From contig NZ_WUWM01000011.1 in assembly GCF_009846885.1 (NCBI RefSeq), positions 1-64,000 on the forward strand: a stretch of 64,000 nucleotides of DNA, read 5' to 3'. The stretch's first letter is position 1. Each line of letters opens with the position of its first letter. The notes beneath the pieces were generated by a model. That model did no database searches. It had not been told where the DNA came from and saw only the letters and a list, made by a program, of their open reading frames with translations. Made by a program: the position numbers and the translations under genes. This DNA comes from Paenibacillus puerhi (lineage in GTDB: Bacteria > Bacillota > Bacilli > Paenibacillales > NBRC-103111). Positions 61,199 through 64,000 of this stretch are shown here, piece after piece.

Positions 61199-62569
61199 CT
61201 ATCGTTCCTTCGGATATGGTTCATGGCGAAGCAGGCTTTCCAGACAAGCAAACCTGTAGATCTGCTTCGGTCTTCCCTTGGCCTTCCCGCGTTCCTCTCC
61301 GCTTACGAGCACGAGGCCGCCATCCATCCACTGGGTAAGCAGCCGATGCGTGCTGCGCACGGTCACGCCGAGCACGGCAGCCAGCTCATGCACATTGTAG
61401 GCCGTCTTGCCGGTACGAGTCATCTGCGCTACGATGCGGGACAAATAAAGCTGCGTCAACCCCGCCGCCTCCGCCTTCTCGATCAAGCTTGCGTCGAGCA
61501 GAGATACCTCGGCCTCAAGCGGCTCGGACATCTCCAGCGGCCCGATGACGCTTTCATCCTCGCGAACGATAAAGCAAAGATTGCCTCCGGCCTCCTTGGC
61601 CTGGCGCAGCGCCGTGCGGGCATGCGACCCCGCTTCATTGGCCGAGCGGCCGAAGCCGACGCCGATGCTGAGCGACAGGGCAAGCGAGCTCTGAGCCGAC
61701 TTGGCGAGCGGAATAAACTTATATCCCCCCGTGTGGCGCTCGAACGTCCCGCGCGTAGTCACGAACAAATATTCGTCTCCCCCTAGGGATGTCACATGTC
61801 CCTCCAGCGTCTCCGCATATTCCAGCATCATCCGATGGATGTCCAGCTTCAGCCGCTGCACGTCATGCTCCGACTTGCGCTGCTCGGCCGCCTTGCGGAA
61901 GCCGTCGATATTGATCAGCCCGACGACAATCTGCGCTTCCTTGCTTTTACGCGTCTCGGTGGATAACAGAGCCCTCTCCAGCGTGACGATGATGTCCTGC
62001 TCGGTAGGCAGCACCCATTCGCACGGATAACCTTCCAGCGTCAAGGCCTCGGCAACCGACCTGAGACCCGTTAAAGCTACGGTTCCTCCACCGCACTGCT
62101 GGCCTTTGTGAAACCGGATCAGCGCCTCGACATCCGTAGCGCGCCCCTCCCCGTAGAAGCTTAAGGAAGGCAGCGGCTGCCCCAGCTCGCGGAACGTCCT
62201 CACGAACAGCTGCTCCGTCAAAGAATCGACCGATAGCGCCTTGAGCCCGTACGTCCGCTCGATCCGGAACAGCGACCGATACAAGCCGGCGCCCGTCAAA
62301 GGGACGTACAAGGCCGGAATGCGCCAATGCACTCGTTCCCGGCATACCTCATAAGGAAGCGGTCCGGAATACAGAATGACCTCGGCGAGCGGCATCAGCT
62401 CTTCCGTAAGTGCAACCGCTTCCGCAAGCGTTGCGTAGGCTCCCGTAAGGGGGAGAAACGATGGAAAAGACTTAATGGCCTGAAGCATGACCGGTATCAT
62501 CGGTTCGGGACCGATCAGGGCGATGGGAATCCCCTTCTCTTGTGGAACGGGCCGCAGCAGATCAGACAT
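61199..62569 (-). CDS. One-component regulator with GGDEF-like domain and C-terminal winged helix
   Basis: 456 residues. Residues about 1-200 form an alpha/beta sensor-like part (PIALIGPEPMIPVMLQAIK, AEVILYSGPLPYEVC). About 210-350 resembles a nucleotide-cyclase/GGDEF fold: IVVGLINIDGFRKAAEQ (metal Asp) and VTSLGGDEYLFVTTRG (GGDEY signature), then SLSIGVGFGRSANEAGSHARTALRQAKEAGGN. The C-terminal about 90 residues are a winged helix (NVHELAAVLGVTVRSTHRLLTQWMDGGLV, GRPKQIYRF). The central domain may synthesise or sense a nucleotide. It sits between an M20 hydrolase and a sugar-processing pair, which it may control. Confidence 0.8.
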   Translation of the reverse strand: MSDLLRPVPQEKGIPIALIGPEPMIPVMLQAIKSFPSFLPLTGAYATLAEAVALTEELMPLAEVILYSGPLPYEVCRERVHWRIPALYVPLTGAGLYRSLFRIERTYGLKALSVDSLTEQLFVRTFRELGQPLPSLSFYGEGRATDVEALIRFHKGQQCGGGTVALTGLRSVAEALTLEGYPCEWVLPTEQDIIVTLERALLSTETRKSKEAQIVVGLINIDGFRKAAEQRKSEHDVQRLKLDIHRMMLEYAETLEGHVTSLGGDEYLFVTTRGTFERHTGGYKFIPLAKSAQSSLALSLSIGVGFGRSANEAGSHARTALRQAKEAGGNLCFIVREDESVIGPLEMSEPLEAEVSLLDASLIEKAEAAGLTQLYLSRIVAQMTRTGKTAYNVHELAAVLGVTVRSTHRLLTQWMDGGLVLVSGEERGKAKGRPKQIYRFACLESLLRHEPYPKER

Positions 62570-62611
62570 GGTTCACCAACACTTTCCTCTCTTGTTGGGA
62601 CAAGGGACGAG

Positions 62612-63847
62612 CTAGTCGGCTGCCTGATGCGGCCGGCCTCTCTCCGTCCATTGCCCGCTTTCCTCAAGCGCAAGCGCAGCCATCATCAGTACACCCTCCA
62701 CGAGGCAGGCCTCATCGACTACGAACTTGGGATGATGAAGCCCGAAGGCTTGCTCCGCCCTCGAAGCAGGGCCCGATCCGAGCCAGAACAAGCTGCCCGG
62801 TACATGCTGCAGGAACACTGCGAAATCCTCGCCCGCCATCGTGGGCTGCGCTTCCTTGAGACGATCCTCTCCGAGCAGAGTCCGGGCTACCCGCTCTACC
62901 TGTTCGACGCAGCGAGCATCGCCTGCGAGCACCGGAGTCTGCGGAATATACCGAAGCTCCGCCTTGCAGCGGTAGGCCTCGGCGATATGACTCGAGAGCC
63001 GCTTCAGCCTCTCCGGCATCAGCTCCTGCACTTCGGGCGAGAAGGTTCGTACGGTACCGGTCAGCAGCGCCCGGTGCGGAATCACGTTGTTCGCTTCACC
63101 CGCCAGCAGACTGCCGATCGTGACGACGGCCGAGTCGAACGGCGATAGTTCGCGGCTGACCGCGGTCTGCAGTCCCATCACGATAGCCGATGCGGCCACG
63201 ATCGGATCGATGCTTTGATCCGGTATGGCCCCGTGGCCTCCCTTACCCTCGATCACAAGCTCGATCCGGTCGACGGAGCCCATCATCGGGCCTTGTCGGA
63301 CGGCTACTTGTCCGGCGGGCAAGGTCGGCAGGTTATGCAGCGCATAGATCGAGTCCACATCCCGGAGCACCCCGTCTGCCAGCATCGCCTTAGCTCCGGC
63401 ATTGATCTCCTCCGCAGGCTGCAGGATGAACCGGACCGTGCCCGCAAGCAAATGGCGGTGTGCCGCGAGCAGACGCGCCGCGCCGATCAGAATGGCGGTA
63501 TGCACGTCATGCCCGCAGGCGTGCATGAAGCCGGCACGCTCGGACGCGAAGGGCAGCCCGGTTTCTTCGCCGATAGGCAAAGCGTCCATATCGGCCCGCA
63601 AAGCTATCGTGGGACCGGGAACAGCTCCCCGAAGCTCCGCCACCACGCCCGTTCGACCGATCCCGGTCGTTACCGCAAGCCCCGCTTCTTCAAGCAGGCT
63701 CGCAGCAAGCGCAGCCGTCTTCTCTTCCTCGAAGGCCGTTTCGGGATAACGGTGAAGCGTTCGGCGCAGGTCCACCAGCTCCGGGTGAAGCCTCTCGGCG
63801 TAGGCGCGGAGCTCTGCGATATGCTGAGAGGTAAGCACCTTACTCAT
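62612..63847 (-). CDS. M20-family amidohydrolase
   Basis: 411 residues from ATG 63847 (MSKVLTSQHIAEL), with GGGGGGAGCC upstream; the frame runs 14 codons further. Zinc-binding motifs: ALRADMDALPI, FMHACGHDVHTAILIGAARLL, QPAEEINAGAKAML (catalytic Glu pair) and YALHNLPTLPAGQ. The dimerisation domain (GKGGHGAIPDQSIDPIV) and the late MAGEDFAVFLQHVPG complete an amidohydrolase of the IAA-amino-acid/hippurate hydrolase type. Its start overlaps the stop of the upstream gene, so the two are coupled. Confidence 0.93.
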   Translation of the reverse strand: MSKVLTSQHIAELRAYAERLHPELVDLRRTLHRYPETAFEEEKTAALAASLLEEAGLAVTTGIGRTGVVAELRGAVPGPTIALRADMDALPIGEETGLPFASERAGFMHACGHDVHTAILIGAARLLAAHRHLLAGTVRFILQPAEEINAGAKAMLADGVLRDVDSIYALHNLPTLPAGQVAVRQGPMMGSVDRIELVIEGKGGHGAIPDQSIDPIVAASAIVMGLQTAVSRELSPFDSAVVTIGSLLAGEANNVIPHRALLTGTVRTFSPEVQELMPERLKRLSSHIAEAYRCKAELRYIPQTPVLAGDARCVEQVERVARTLLGEDRLKEAQPTMAGEDFAVFLQHVPGSLFWLGSGPASRAEQAFGLHHPKFVVDEACLVEGVLMMAALALEESGQWTERGRPHQAAD

Positions 63848-64000
63848 GAACGGCTCCCCCCTTGTCCGCGGCAGCCGGATTTGAAACATGCATAAGCTCG
63901 GGTCGCTCCTCTGCTTGACCAGCCGCCGGTTCCGGCGTGCCTGGGGACAGCCCGCCTCGCTTGTACAGCTTCTGCATCAGGCTCTTGCCGGTTTTCGTCT
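63840..64000 (-). CDS. 3' end of an unknown gene (cut by window edge)
   Basis: The frame is open from the window edge to TAA at 63840-63842, which overlaps the ATG region of the M20 gene. The 52 residues begin TKTGKSLMQKLYKRGG and end in a Pro/Ala/Glu-rich tail (SPGTPEPAAGQAEERPELMH, then GGAVHE). This looks like a cytoplasmic tail of a larger protein, perhaps a transporter, but no domain can be named. Confidence 0.6.
   Translation of the reverse strand, partial: TKTGKSLMQKLYKRGGLSPGTPEPAAGQAEERPELMHVSNPAAADKGGAVHE

Noticed and set aside
1..64000. tRNA or rRNA genes, prophage and conjugative elements
   Set aside because: No cloverleaf, rRNA segment, phage structural gene or conjugation gene was recognised; the TraX-like protein alone is not evidence of conjugation.

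Overview
The window looks like chromosomal DNA of a GC-rich, spore-former-type Bacillota, most likely a Paenibacillus or close relative (inference). The grounds are AGGAGG-type ribosome sites, frequent TTG/GTG starts, a T-box in front of thrS, YesM/YesN and Lpl-type sugar import genes, Amj, YqkE, HelD and DUF6509 proteins, and several secreted proteins with copper-amine-oxidase-type 'stalk' domains. No rRNA, tRNA, CRISPR array, prophage or conjugation module was seen.

Layout. 1-1.5 kb: an IS630-type transposase tail, then a tandem composite of two 126-bp palindromes (superficially like integron attC sites) alternating with 28-bp repeats (about 10 and 6 units). 1.6-5.2 kb: an SMI1/KNR4-type protein, an unknown protein and thrS with its promoter and T-box leader, all on the minus strand. 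5.3-13 kb: mostly short housekeeping or hypothetical genes on both strands (winged-helix regulator, arylamine N-acetyltransferase, GIY-YIG protein, a lone divergent IF-3 paralogue, YqkE, acetyltransferase, FAD oxidoreductase, an MreB paralogue). 13-22.2 kb: a carbohydrate uptake locus with two solute-binding proteins, two permeases and a YesM/YesN-type two-component system. 22.3-28.8 kb: small metabolic genes (NUDIX, GNAT, HAD, VOC, DinB, ZIP transporter, a CWC zinc-domain/beta-lactamase fusion, a TagA-type glycosyltransferase).

28.9-37.1 kb is an accessory, decaying segment: a methyltransferase pseudogene, a DUF5050 stalk protein, an RCC1-repeat protein split by a one-base frameshift, a stalk/DUF3888 protein, a relative of the left-end palindrome touching a truncated VOC gene, and a broken siderophore esterase beside the C-terminal piece of a siderophore-binding protein. 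37.2-42.6 kb: TraX-like, GNAT, a P-loop kinase-like gene with a damaged start, and a divergent pair of regulator operons (MBL hydrolase-tetR versus tetR-alpha/beta hydrolase) separated by two matching palindromic operators.

42.7-64 kb is entirely on the minus strand: a helical-repeat protein, the lipid II flippase Amj, an inositol-phosphatase family enzyme, an HD hydrolase, a phosphodiester glycosidase, a deoxynucleoside kinase, then an iron-siderophore uptake operon (Fur box, binding protein, two permeases, Btr-like regulator; no ATPase or esterase), a polysaccharide deacetylase with a coupled 41-codon ORF, YihY, HelD, a tiny promoter-terminator unit, a 55-residue cysteine-rich protein, a Gfo/Idh/MocA oxidoreductase with a sugar isomerase, a GGDEF-like/HTH regulator, an M20 amidohydrolase and the tail of a further gene.

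Functionally the clearest systems are carbohydrate sensing and import (13-22 kb) and siderophore-iron import (50-54 kb), the latter echoed by a decayed second set at 35.7-37.1 kb. All product names come from reading motifs by eye; no database search was run.
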